Positions 38,935 to 47,260 of a DNA stretch of 47,337 nucleotides are shown here, one piece after another (positions within the stretch are counted from its first letter, which is position 1; each line of letters begins with the position of its first letter). The DNA comes from Clostridiales bacterium (GTDB lineage: Bacteria > Bacillota > Clostridia > Oscillospirales > CAG-382): contig DMMZ01000053.1 in NCBI GenBank assembly GCA_003452915.1, positions 35,974-83,310 on the forward strand, written 5' to 3'. The translations under genes were made by a program, and so were the position numbers. The notes under the pieces were generated by a model. The model ran no database searches and was not told where the DNA came from. It saw nothing but the letters and a program-made list of their open reading frames with translations.

Positions 38935-41610
38935 TTGCAGAGTTTTAAGAGTAAAATTGTAAAAATTGGCAGTGAATTATCAATTATTGGAATAATTCTG
39001 ATAATTTTACTGTCCTTTGTATTTTTTTATAACTTTTCGCAGAAAAGTGCTGTTCTTACTGAGGATGCAAATAAGACACAACTTTCGGAGATAGCGTTAC
39101 AAACTTCTAATCACGTTAAAACCAAAGCATCCGATTTGTTAAATTTTATCGAGTATGCAGCTGAGGAATTTTTTAATTATGAAAAACTTGATTCAACAGA
39201 ATCTATTACAAAACTAAAGTTAATTAATAAATCCGGAAGTTTTGATCGAATACGAATTGTTCTTCCCGATGGAAAGAGTTTTGATGAAAACGGTAATTAT
39301 ATTGATATATCAAAGCGGAGTTATTTAACCGATGCCTTTAACGGAAATAGCGGCGTCAGCGATGTTTTAGAGTCGATTTTAAATTCATCAAAAATAATTG
39401 TATATTATGCTCCTATATATAATGATTCCAAGGTTGTCGGAATACTCACGGGTGTTTACGAAATCAACAGTCTTTCTGCCGCAACCGATATGAGCAGTTT
39501 TGGCGGCAATGGTTTTGCGGACATTATTCAAGTTGATGGAGATGTTATTATTGCATCCAAAAACAGCGGACTAAGGGATATGCGAGAAAACGCTTTTTCG
39601 TATTTAGCTAACGCAGAGTTTGAAAATGGTTTTAGTTTAGAGAATTTAAAAAATGAAATAAAAAACGGTGAAAACGGGGTGTTTGAATATACAGTAAATG
39701 ATAATAAGTATTATACTTATTATATGCCGGTCGACGAGAATGACTGGTATGTTATGCAAACAGTACCGGAAACGGTAATAGCAACACACACAGGGTATAT
39801 TAATGATATTTCAATGATTTTATTGTTGAAAGTTATCTTCATTTTCGTTATAGTAATTATAATTATTTCATATTATAGCCGTTTATCGCGAAAAAAAATA
39901 GACCACGCCAAACAGCTGCTTAATAATGTTTTAAATGCTATACCGGGTGGAGTAGTTAAATGTTTAGTTAATAATGATTATAAATTTGCTTTAGTCAGTG
40001 ACGGATTTTTAAATATTATTGGTTACACAAAAAACGAACTCGTAGAAAAATCAAATGACAACCTTCTTGCAAGTGTACATCCCGATGATAGGATGATGGT
40101 AAGAATGGTTTTAAGCGCTCAGAATTCCGATAAAGTGACAGAACTGGAATACCGAATAATAACTTCTGCGGGCAATATTATATGGGTATTGAATAAATGC
40201 GTTCGCACTACTGATAAAATAGACGGGAATCCATGTCTATATTGTACTTGCATCGATACCACCAATACGAAAAAGGCTCAACAGGACTTAATTTTAAGCA
40301 ATGAACGTTTTAGAATGGCGATGGAGCAGACATCCAATATCGTCTTTGAATATGATTCCGAAACCGATAAAATTCATTTTGTTACAAGGACAGGCTCATA
40401 TTACCGTCTCTTGCCAATAATAGCTCATGGACCGTCATACTTTATAGAGAACGGTATTGTGTGTGACGAATTTGCCGAAAACTTTATAAACTGTTTTAAA
40501 TCGATATCGAATCCTAATACAAATATGATATCTTTAATTTTAAAGCTTAAACGTGCTGACGGAAAGATTGTTTGGAATAAGCTTACATTGTCTTCGATAA
40601 ATGATTATATAAATAATTCAAGACATTCTATTGGCACATTCGAAGACATAACCCAAGAAAAGAAAGCACAATTACAGCATAAAAGAGAAGAAAAATATCG
40701 TTCCGCTATGTTGTCGGATGCAATTTCAACATACGAGGTGAATCTTACCAATGATTGTTATATAAAGACCTTCTCTAAAGAAAATAATTATCATATAGAA
40801 AATTTAAATGAATCATATGGCAATATACTTAAAAAGCTTTGTGATTCAATTATTTATCCCGAAGATAAAATACCGTTTCTAAATATTTCCAACAGAGAAA
40901 ATCTTATCAGTGAATATGAGAACGGAAGACTTGTCCTATATAATGAATATCGGCATCTTGATGAAAATGGACAGGCGTTTTGGGTTTCCTGTACGACTAA
41001 TCTACTTTCAGACCCCGAAAACGAAGACATAAAAGCTTTTTCCTATATAAAAAATATAGATGCGATAAAACGCAAGGAATTGGCCATCAAGTACAATTCC
41101 GAACGTGACCCGTTAACAGAATTATACAACCGTAAGGCGACACACGATCTCATAACAGATTTTTTAAGTAATCCGAATACTTCATCTGAAAAAAATGCAT
41201 TCCTCTCAATTGACCTTGACAGCTTTAAACTAATAAACGATAAATATGGTCATGTTGCTGGTGACGAGGTTCTTACCAGAGTGTCTATTTGTTTAAAATC
41301 TGTTTTTAGAAATACGGATATAGTTGCTCGAATGGGAGGTGACGAATTTGTTGTGTTTATGAAGAGCGTTGAATCTAAGGTTGATATATTATCAAAAGCT
41401 TTAGAAGCTTGTACCGCATTAAAAAAGCTAACAATTGACAGCAAAAGCGATGTTTATATATCGGCAAGCATGGGGATAGCTCTATCACCTATTAATGGCG
41501 ACAGTTTCGAGGAATTATATAGAAACTCTGACAAGGCTTTGTATTATGCTAAGAAAACCGGTAAAGACCGTTGTGTCTTTTATACTTCAGAAATGGACAA
41601 TCTGACATAA
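38935..41610 (+). CDS. Diguanylate cyclase with dCache-type sensor, PAS and GGDEF domains
   Basis: This is an 891-aa membrane sensor. One helix (about residues 10-35) and a second (about 290-315) frame an outside dCache-like domain with VYYAPIYNDSKVVGILTGVYEI. Two or three PAS domains follow (e.g. SVHPDDRMMVRM, near residue 385). The GGDEF domain is C-terminal with intact ARMGGDEF (GGDEF at residues 801-805) and the inhibitory RxxD motif RNTD five residues before it. It should make c-di-GMP and be limited by product. The start is TTG at 38935 with GAGGTGA upstream. It has its own promoter and terminator and neighbours a c-di-GMP-regulated operon. Confidence 0.92.
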   Translation: MQSFKSKIVKIGSELSIIGIILIILLSFVFFYNFSQKSAVLTEDANKTQLSEIALQTSNHVKTKASDLLNFIEYAAEEFFNYEKLDSTESITKLKLINKSGSFDRIRIVLPDGKSFDENGNYIDISKRSYLTDAFNGNSGVSDVLESILNSSKIIVYYAPIYNDSKVVGILTGVYEINSLSAATDMSSFGGNGFADIIQVDGDVIIASKNSGLRDMRENAFSYLANAEFENGFSLENLKNEIKNGENGVFEYTVNDNKYYTYYMPVDENDWYVMQTVPETVIATHTGYINDISMILLLKVIFIFVIVIIIISYYSRLSRKKIDHAKQLLNNVLNAIPGGVVKCLVNNDYKFALVSDGFLNIIGYTKNELVEKSNDNLLASVHPDDRMMVRMVLSAQNSDKVTELEYRIITSAGNIIWVLNKCVRTTDKIDGNPCLYCTCIDTTNTKKAQQDLILSNERFRMAMEQTSNIVFEYDSETDKIHFVTRTGSYYRLLPIIAHGPSYFIENGIVCDEFAENFINCFKSISNPNTNMISLILKLKRADGKIVWNKLTLSSINDYINNSRHSIGTFEDITQEKKAQLQHKREEKYRSAMLSDAISTYEVNLTNDCYIKTFSKENNYHIENLNESYGNILKKLCDSIIYPEDKIPFLNISNRENLISEYENGRLVLYNEYRHLDENGQAFWVSCTTNLLSDPENEDIKAFSYIKNIDAIKRKELAIKYNSERDPLTELYNRKATHDLITDFLSNPNTSSEKNAFLSIDLDSFKLINDKYGHVAGDEVLTRVSICLKSVFRNTDIVARMGGDEFVVFMKSVESKVDILSKALEACTALKKLTIDSKSDVYISASMGIALSPINGDSFEELYRNSDKALYYAKKTGKDRCVFYTSEMDNLT

Positions 41611-41612
41611 AC

Positions 41613-41650
41613 AAAAACAGCACGTTGCAACTATGCAGCGTGCTGTTTTT
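41613..41650. terminator. Bidirectional terminator between the diguanylate cyclase and cinA genes
   Basis: CAGCACGTTGCA (41618-41629) pairs with TGCAGCGTGCTG (41634-41645) with one wobble and a four-base loop, flanked by A5 and T5. Confidence 0.88.
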
Positions 41651-41661
41651 CAATAAACTTA

Positions 41662-42132
41662 TTACTTATTTTTTAACATATACATTACTAATTCAAGAGC
41701 AGCTTCGGCTGTCATTTTTCGTACTTCATCCCTGTCACCGTCAAAATGAAAGCTTTTAGTTATATTTTTTAACTCTGTAGAAACCCCTATACATACTGTG
41801 CCGACAGGTTTTTCTGCGCTGCCACCACCCGGTCCTGCAATTCCGGTTACCGAAACAGCAATATCTGCATTCGAAAGGATTCGTACACCCTGTGCCATCT
41901 CGAATGCTGTCTGCTCAGAAACAGCACCATACTTTTCCAATGTTTCTGCTTTTACACCAAGCAAAGACTTTTTAATTTCATTTGAATAAGCAACGACTCC
42001 GCAGTCAAAGACCGCACTTGCACCCGAAACCGATGTAATCATTTGTGCAATCAATCCACCTGTGCAGGATTCGGCTGTGGCTATTTTCATATTCTTTTCG
42101 GTTAATAACATTATTAATTCTTTAACTATCAT
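41662..42132 (-). CDS. CinA C-terminal domain protein (nicotinamide-nucleotide amidase)
   Basis: This is a 156-aa protein that consists only of the CinA C-terminal (PncC) domain, which deamidates nicotinamide mononucleotide in NAD recycling. Motifs are ATAESCTGGLIAQMITSVSG near residue 20, AYSNEIKKSLLGV, and SVTGIAGPGGGSAEKPVGTV near residue 95. The usual N-terminal MoCF domain is absent, as in E. coli PncC/YgaD. It is the last gene of the iscS-thiI-cinA row, 13 bases behind thiI. Confidence 0.92.
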   Translation of the reverse strand: MIVKELIMLLTEKNMKIATAESCTGGLIAQMITSVSGASAVFDCGVVAYSNEIKKSLLGVKAETLEKYGAVSEQTAFEMAQGVRILSNADIAVSVTGIAGPGGGSAEKPVGTVCIGVSTELKNITKSFHFDGDRDEVRKMTAEAALELVMYMLKNK

Positions 42133-42145
42133 ATAAGTACTCCAA

Positions 42146-43315
42146 CTAACCGATTTTTATACAGGTTTTATTTGTAAATGCACGTTCTATAAGACCTTCA
42201 ATATCTAACTTTTTTTCTTCTTGGACAAGTAATTCTTCTGTAGGTCTCGTATTGGGATGCTTTGGGGTAAATACGGTACAGCAGTCCTCATACGGGAGAC
42301 CCGATATGTCAAATGTACCTACGCTTCTTGCTCTGGCAACGATTTCTTCCTTGTCAAGCCCAATACAGGGGCGAAAAATGGGAATATTTGCAACCGAATT
42401 GGTAACCGCAATCGATGCTGTTGTCTGACTCGCAACCTGTCCGATACTTTCTCCGGTAATAAGTGCGTTTGCGCCTATGTCATTTGCAATTTTTTCTGCG
42501 ATACGTACCATAAAACGTCGTAATAAAAGAGTGAAAAGTTTTGATTCGCATACACCGGTCATCGCCTGTTGAATTTCCGTAACACTTACACAGTGTAGAT
42601 AAATACGACCTGCGTATTCACTCAATTTTTTTGCGAGTAAAATAACCTTTTCACGTGCTGCTTCGCTGGTGTAAGGAGGACTCTCAAAGTATACAGCATC
42701 GATGGAAACACCGCGTTTTGCAGTCATATATCCTGCAACAGGGCTATCAATTCCTCCGGAAAGCAGGAGCAGCGCACTACCGTTTGAGCCGACAGGCATA
42801 CCGCCTGCACCTTTTTCGCCGCCACCGTGAACAAAAGCGGCGGTATCACGAATTTCTATTGTTATATTAACATCGGGATTAATAACGTCAACAGTTATAT
42901 CTTTAAAATTGTCTAATATAAGTTCACCGCACTCGGCACAAATCTGAGGAGAAGTAAGCGGAAAACGCTTGTCACTGCGTTTTGCAACGCATTTAAAAGT
43001 TTTTGCTCCGTGTAAAAAGCGCTCGCCGTTATCGACAAGTACTTTTTTAATAGCATCCATATCTTTTTCGCATTCAACGCCACGGCAAACAGTTATTATT
43101 CCGAAGAGTTTTTTCATCTGTGAAAATGCTTTGTCTATATCCGCATTTTCATCACCCCTGATACATAACGTTGACTGTGAATAATCAAGATTGAATTTAC
43201 CGTCAACCTCTTTAAGTAACTTTCGTACACGTTTTAACAGAAGATTATCGAAATACCCTCTGTTCAAGCCCTTTAAAACTATTTCACCATATTTAAGCAG
43301 TATAACTTCCTTCAT
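42146..43315 (-). CDS. thiI: tRNA 4-thiouridine synthase ThiI
   Basis: This is a 389-aa enzyme that adds sulfur to U8 of tRNA and, in many bacteria, supports thiamine synthesis. An N-terminal ferredoxin-like/THUMP region (residues of about 1-165) is followed by the PP-loop ATPase motif LLLSGGIDSPVAGYM near residue 185. The C-terminal rhodanese domain of E. coli ThiI is missing, as usual in Bacillota. Its ATG overlaps the stop of the cysteine desulfurase gene (ATGA), which supplies the sulfur. Confidence 0.95.
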   Translation of the reverse strand: MKEVILLKYGEIVLKGLNRGYFDNLLLKRVRKLLKEVDGKFNLDYSQSTLCIRGDENADIDKAFSQMKKLFGIITVCRGVECEKDMDAIKKVLVDNGERFLHGAKTFKCVAKRSDKRFPLTSPQICAECGELILDNFKDITVDVINPDVNITIEIRDTAAFVHGGGEKGAGGMPVGSNGSALLLLSGGIDSPVAGYMTAKRGVSIDAVYFESPPYTSEAAREKVILLAKKLSEYAGRIYLHCVSVTEIQQAMTGVCESKLFTLLLRRFMVRIAEKIANDIGANALITGESIGQVASQTTASIAVTNSVANIPIFRPCIGLDKEEIVARARSVGTFDISGLPYEDCCTVFTPKHPNTRPTEELLVQEEKKLDIEGLIERAFTNKTCIKIG

Positions 43316-44451
43316 ATTTTTCCGATAAGACTTGTCGCATTTTTCAAAACATCGACAAACAAGTCAACTTCCTCTCTGTTATTAAAATAACTAAAGCTTA
43401 TACGTATCGTATTGTCAATCTCACTTTCGGCAAGTCCGAATGCGGTAAGCACCCGATTCTCTCTTTTGTGTGCAGAACAGGCGGAGCCTGCCGAAACACA
43501 AATGCCTTCTCCCGAGAGATAGTTTAACACTACCTCGCTTTTTACTCCAATTAATTCAATACTTAAAATACAACAAATTCGCTGAGCAGGTTTATGGATA
43601 ACAATTCTGTCACCAAGTGCTTCCGATATTTTGACCTCAGCGTAATCCCGTAAATCTGTTATATATCCAATTCTGTCCCTGTTTGAGACCCATTCGTCAC
43701 ATGCAGCCCCAAAGGCGGCAATTGCAGGTGTATTTTCTGTTCCGCTACGTAAATCATGTTCCTGTCCGCCACCTAGGATGTAAGCAGGTAGGTTTATTCC
43801 TTTTTTTATAAATAATGCCCCACAGCCCTTAAGTGCATTAATTTTGTGAGCGGAAATGCTGACTAAGTCGCAGTATTTAACAAGCTCGGTACGGTTTAGA
43901 GTTTTCAAAAAACCTTGCACCGCATCACAATGAAATACAGCACCGCAACCGCTGTTGTCAATCTCTCTTCTGATATTAGCTATATCATATAACGCACCGG
44001 TCTCATTGTTTGCACGCATAACGCTGATTAAAGCAACCTTTTGCTTGAGTGATTCCTTTAATTCATCAATATCTATATTCCCAACTTTTGTAGAAAACCG
44101 TATTACTTTAAAGCCTTCTTTTTCAAGATATTGTAGCGTTTGCTCGACAGATGGGTGTTCGCTATCTGTTGAAATTATAACATTTGAGCGTTTTTTTCTG
44201 GCTCTTGCAATTCCTATTATCGCTTGATTGTTCGATTCACTTCCCGAACCTGTAAATATCAATTCTTCTTCATTACAACCCAATGCCGAAGTGACTTGTT
44301 TTCGTGCGTTTTCGATAACTTTTCGTGCTGCTATTCCTCTGAAGTGTGATGAGGAAGGATTTCCGTATTCATTGGCTGCTGCAAAAGCCGCTTCAATAGC
44401 CACTTTACTTGGTTTTGTCGTTGCTGCAGAGTCGAAATATATATCATGCAT
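43312..44451 (-). CDS. Cysteine desulfurase (NifS/IscS family)
   Basis: This is a 379-aa PLP enzyme that takes sulfur from cysteine. The start MHDIYFDSAATTKPS is typical. The PLP lysine is in SISAHKINALKGCGA near residue 200, and the persulfide Cys is in SAGSACSAHKRE near residue 323. The ATG at 44451 fits the family start; an in-frame ATG at 44490 is possible but less likely. Since it is coupled to thiI it probably acts as a dedicated sulfur donor for 4-thiouridine, as NifZ does in Bacillus subtilis. Confidence 0.93.
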   Translation of the reverse strand: MHDIYFDSAATTKPSKVAIEAAFAAANEYGNPSSSHFRGIAARKVIENARKQVTSALGCNEEELIFTGSGSESNNQAIIGIARARKKRSNVIISTDSEHPSVEQTLQYLEKEGFKVIRFSTKVGNIDIDELKESLKQKVALISVMRANNETGALYDIANIRREIDNSGCGAVFHCDAVQGFLKTLNRTELVKYCDLVSISAHKINALKGCGALFIKKGINLPAYILGGGQEHDLRSGTENTPAIAAFGAACDEWVSNRDRIGYITDLRDYAEVKISEALGDRIVIHKPAQRICCILSIELIGVKSEVVLNYLSGEGICVSAGSACSAHKRENRVLTAFGLAESEIDNTIRISFSYFNNREEVDLFVDVLKNATSLIGKI

Positions 44452-44526
44452 ATAAATGTTTACCTGCCTTATAATTATATAATTTATCATTTCTGATAAA
44501 ATTTATATTAATCGATTACGGCAATT

Positions 44527-44555
44527 ATTATACATTATAAATTTTCATTAGTCAA
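44527..44555 (-). promoter_or_regulatory. Promoter of the iscS-like-thiI-cinA operon
   Basis: On the minus strand TTGACT (44550-44555), a 17-base spacer and TATAAT (44527-44532), about 75 bases before the start codon. The intergenic stretch 44452-44779 holds only this and the divergent rny promoter. Confidence 0.8.
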
Positions 44556-44627
44556 CAATGCTGACAAAAGCTATTAACTAGACTTTGAACATTTTGTAAA
44601 TATTGACAAAAAAAGAAAAATCTTTTC

Positions 44628-44656
44628 TTTACATAGCAATAATAAAAGTGTATAAT
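44628..44656 (+). promoter_or_regulatory. Promoter of the RNase Y gene
   Basis: TTTACA (44628-44633), a 17-base spacer and TATAAT (44651-44656), about 120 bases before the ATG. Confidence 0.75.
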
Positions 44657-44779
44657 AAAGCAATATCGAATGTTTTTCGATTTTATATAGATGTATATAT
44701 ATATTATTAAATATTTTAACGATAATACATTGAATATCGAATCGGGAATCATAGATTTTAATATAAAGGAGGCAAATCT

Positions 44780-46069
44780 ATGGGAGACCCCGTAATTGTA
44801 TTGCTAATCTGTATAGCTGTCGCAGTTGCGTTTTTCTTTGCAGGAATAATATTTCGCAAGAAAATCGCTGAGAAGGCTGTTGGTTCGGCTGAAAGCGAAG
44901 CAAAACAAATTATTGAAAACGCAAAAAAGGCGGCTGAATCCGCAAAAAAAGAAACGCTTGTTGAAGCTAAAGAAGAAGTTCTCAGAATTAAAAACGAGAC
45001 CGAAAGAGAGCTTAAAGAACGCAGAAACGATCTTCAGCGTTTGGAAAGACGTACTATTCAAAAAGAAGAAAATCTTGATAAAAAACTTGATAATCTCGAG
45101 AAAAAAGAAGAGTTATTAAATAAAAAAATCAAGGACAACGCCGATTTAAGAGAAGAAATCGAGAAGCTCAAGGATGAACAGACCGAACTTTTACAGAAAA
45201 TTTCCGAGATGACTGTTGAAGAAGCAAAAGCATTGCTGCTTGGTAGAGTAGAAAGCGAAGCTCGTCATGAAATGGCTATAAAACTTGCTGAGATCGAACA
45301 GGAATGTAAAGAAACTGCTGATGAAAAAGCGAAAAATATTATTTCGCTCTCTATACAGCGTTGTGCTGCTGATAGTGTTGCTGAGGCTACTGTCTCGGTT
45401 GTAGACCTGCCTAATGACGAAATGAAGGGCAGAATTATTGGCAGAGAAGGCCGTAACATAAGAGCAATAGAAACACTTACTGGTGTTGATCTTATAATTG
45501 ATGATACACCCGAGGCTATTACAATCTCCACCTTTGACCCCATAAGACGCGAGGTGGCAAGACTTGCACTTGAAAAGCTTATTTCGGATGGCAGAATTCA
45601 TCCGTCACGCATAGAAGAAATGGTCGAAAAAAGCCGCAAAGAGGTTGAGGCTATTATTAAGAAGGAGGGCGACCAAGCCACTTTCGAAACAGGAATACAC
45701 GGTATTAACCCTGAGCTGATCAAGCTTCTGGGAAGACTTAAATTTCGTACCAGCTACGGTCAGAATGTATTGAAGCATTCTGTTGAAGTTTCCTTTATTG
45801 CCGGTATGATAGCGGCTGAGCTTGGTATCGATTCTACTCTTGCAAAGCGTGCCGGACTTTTACACGACATTGGTAAAGCGATGACGCATGAAGTTGACGG
45901 AAGCCATGTTGCAATCGGTGTTGATCTTGCTAAGAAGTATAAAGAAAATCCTACTCTACCAAATTTACGTGACCTCAATAATGAGGTTAGAATCTTAAAG
46001 TTGTATGAGCTGGAAATCGATCTTGACAACCTCCTCAAACCAACTATGGGCTACAACAAGACTTTTTGA
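44780..46069 (+). pseudogene. rny: Ribonuclease Y, C-terminally truncated
   Basis: The 429-aa frame starts like RNase Y: a membrane helix (about 4-25), a long coiled coil (about 30-200), a KH domain with GRIIGREGRNIRAIE near residue 216, and the HD motif LLHDIGKAMTHEVDGSH near residue 361. Normal RNase Y is about 510-520 aa. Here similarity stops at KKYKENP (residue 391, base 45952), where the family continues with the rest of the HD domain. Instead 38 unrelated residues lead to a TGA. The protein would lack the second half of its catalytic domain. AAGGAGG precedes the ATG. The break may be a mobile-element insertion or an assembly join; the sequence beyond it is unlike the rest of the window. 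Confidence 0.85.
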
Positions 46070-46129
46070 TTGGTACGGTAGTTGTTATAGTCCTTCCTAA
46101 AAATGATTTCATTTCACAAAAGATTTTTC

Positions 46130-46177
46130 TTGACATTTGTTGAGCGGATGTTGATTTTAACATCAACAATAAATCAA
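46130..46177 (+). promoter_or_regulatory. Repeated TGTTGA sites in a likely promoter/operator
   Basis: TTGACA (46130-46135) is followed by TTGTTGA, then the perfect inverted repeat TGTTGAT/ATCAACA (46149-46155 with 46162-46168) and a further ATCAACA. This looks like a repressor operator in front of the 46192 gene. The -10 is not clear. Confidence 0.45.
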
Positions 46178-46191
46178 CACAGAGAAAAAGA

Positions 46192-46458
46192 ATGACATAC
46201 TTCAAAGAAATTGACCACACCAAAGTTCACCGAATGATAACCGATAATCACATTCCACAAACTTATTTTGCAAGAAGATTAAAAGTAGAAAACAGTAAAG
46301 GCAAATTGGTATCAAGAAGCACTCAACAAATAAACAGATGTTTGATAGGGGGTGTTGGAAAAGCTCTTTTGGAAAAAATCACTCTTTCTCTTATCGCTTA
46401 TATGAAAAGAAAATATGGTGCAGAGAAACTTAGTCTAAAATATTTTTATAAGGATTAA
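46192..46458 (+). CDS. Small protein of unknown function, possible helix-turn-helix
   Basis: This is an 88-aa basic protein. The stretch IPQTYFARRLKVE and STQQINRCLIGG recalls a helix-turn-helix, as in phage or plasmid regulators, but I do not recognise the family. It is the first of a row of tiny genes after the truncated RNase Y gene and lies right behind an operator-like inverted repeat, so it may be its own regulator. The ribosome site is poor (AGAGAAAAAGA). Confidence 0.5.
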   Translation: MTYFKEIDHTKVHRMITDNHIPQTYFARRLKVENSKGKLVSRSTQQINRCLIGGVGKALLEKITLSLIAYMKRKYGAEKLSLKYFYKD

Positions 46459-46463
46459 CGAAG

Positions 46464-46568
46464 ATGCAAACCGAGACACTAAATATAATTCTTGAAGGTC
46501 TTTGTTGGGTAGCGTTTATTCTCCTGGCATACTTAATAATAGAGCCGATGTTACGGAGGAAGAAATGA
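46464..46568 (+). CDS. Tiny single-helix membrane protein
   Basis: This is a 34-codon frame starting at ATG 46464 with AAGGA upstream. Most of it is one hydrophobic helix (IILEGLCWVAFILLAYLIIE) followed by RRKK. Its TGA overlaps the ATG of the next frame. Function unknown; tiny membrane proteins of this kind are common in small phages and plasmids. Confidence 0.5.
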   Translation: MQTETLNIILEGLCWVAFILLAYLIIEPMLRRKK

Positions 46569-46717
46569 AAAGCATCAAGGAACAAATTACGAGGATATTC
46601 ACTCTTTTTATTTATACCAACAAGAATGATAATGGGGTTCTAATAAAACTTGATGGCGAATGTTACAAGAAATTTTTATTTAACGGGCTCTATAAAAGGA
46701 GAAGAAAATGCAAATAG
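46565..46717 (+). CDS. Small basic protein
   Basis: This is a 50-codon frame beginning with an ATG that overlaps the previous stop (ATGA) and has GGAGG at a good distance. The product is Lys-rich and ends with KRRRKCK. No family recognised. It overlaps the start of the next frame by ten bases. Confidence 0.5.
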   Translation: MKSIKEQITRIFTLFIYTNKNDNGVLIKLDGECYKKFLFNGLYKRRRKCK

Positions 46718-46953
46718 GGAACACTATCGGCAGAATGTTCAAAAGTCTTTTCGGCAGACAGAAAGCAAGGGTGGTTCAAAAAATTGACATGAGGATTGCG
46801 AACAAACCAGAAAAGAAAAACGATTCGGAGAAAAAAAGAAAAATTGGGAACACAAGAATCTCTGGTTGGTCTGAACACAAATTTTCAAATTATCATTTCG
46901 GAACTTTTAGCCCTTGTAATCATTTTAGAGTTAATCATAGAATTATAACATGA
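46708..46953 (+). CDS. Small basic protein
   Basis: This is an 81-codon frame starting at ATG 46708 with AAGGAG upstream. The first part (MQIGNTIGRMFKSLFGRQ) is amphipathic and the middle is very Lys-rich (KPEKKNDSEKKRK). No known family. It overlaps both neighbours by a few bases, which supports one tightly packed transcript. Confidence 0.45.
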   Translation: MQIGNTIGRMFKSLFGRQKARVVQKIDMRIANKPEKKNDSEKKRKIGNTRISGWSEHKFSNYHFGTFSPCNHFRVNHRIIT

Positions 46954-47045
46954 GCTGGATAGTTTTGGGTGGAATGTTACTGTTCTTATTAATCGCAGCA
47001 GATAAAGTAATTGAGATTGTAAAATTTTTAATGAAGGAGGAGTAA
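46950..47045 (+). CDS. Tiny single-helix membrane protein
   Basis: This is a 31-codon frame whose ATG overlaps the previous stop (ATGA). The product begins MSWIVLGGMLLFLLIAADKV, one hydrophobic helix, and ends in KEE. Its stop lies directly before the ATG of the next frame. Function unknown. Confidence 0.45.
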   Translation: MSWIVLGGMLLFLLIAADKVIEIVKFLMKEE

Positions 47046-47108
47046 ATGACGGCGAAGAAAAAGTTCCGTATTTGTTCTTATCACCGAGCAACATTAAAAT
47101 CATTCTAA
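47046..47108 (+). CDS. Very small basic frame
   Basis: This is a 20-codon frame starting at ATG 47046 right after a stop, with a strong GAAGGAGGAG before it. The product MTAKKKFRICSYHRATLKSF has no recognised family. The good ribosome site is the only support. Confidence 0.35.
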   Translation: MTAKKKFRICSYHRATLKSF

Positions 47109-47112
47109 ACTA

Positions 47113-47259
47113 ATGTCAGACTTGGTAGGCATAATATTGATAATAGTATTGTCGGCGGTTGCGATATTATTTGCAGTAATCATTTCTGGTATTAATAAAG
47201 GGGACAAACAAATCATAGAGAACCAAAATAAAATAATTAAAGAATTGGAAAATTTTTAA
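47113..47259 (+). CDS. Small membrane protein with coiled-coil tail
   Basis: This is a 48-codon frame with one hydrophobic helix (VGIILIIVLSAVAILFAVII) followed by a short coiled coil (IIENQNKIIKELENF). The layout recalls holin-like or phage accessory proteins, but that is only a resemblance. No clear ribosome site is seen. Confidence 0.45.
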   Translation: MSDLVGIILIIVLSAVAILFAVIISGINKGDKQIIENQNKIIKELENF

Positions 47260-47260
47260 C

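Noticed and set aside
46502..46717. Longer 71-aa version of the second tiny gene
   Set aside because: The extra N-terminus overlaps the single-helix frame at 46464-46568, while the ATG at 46565 has GGAGG and an ATGA overlap.
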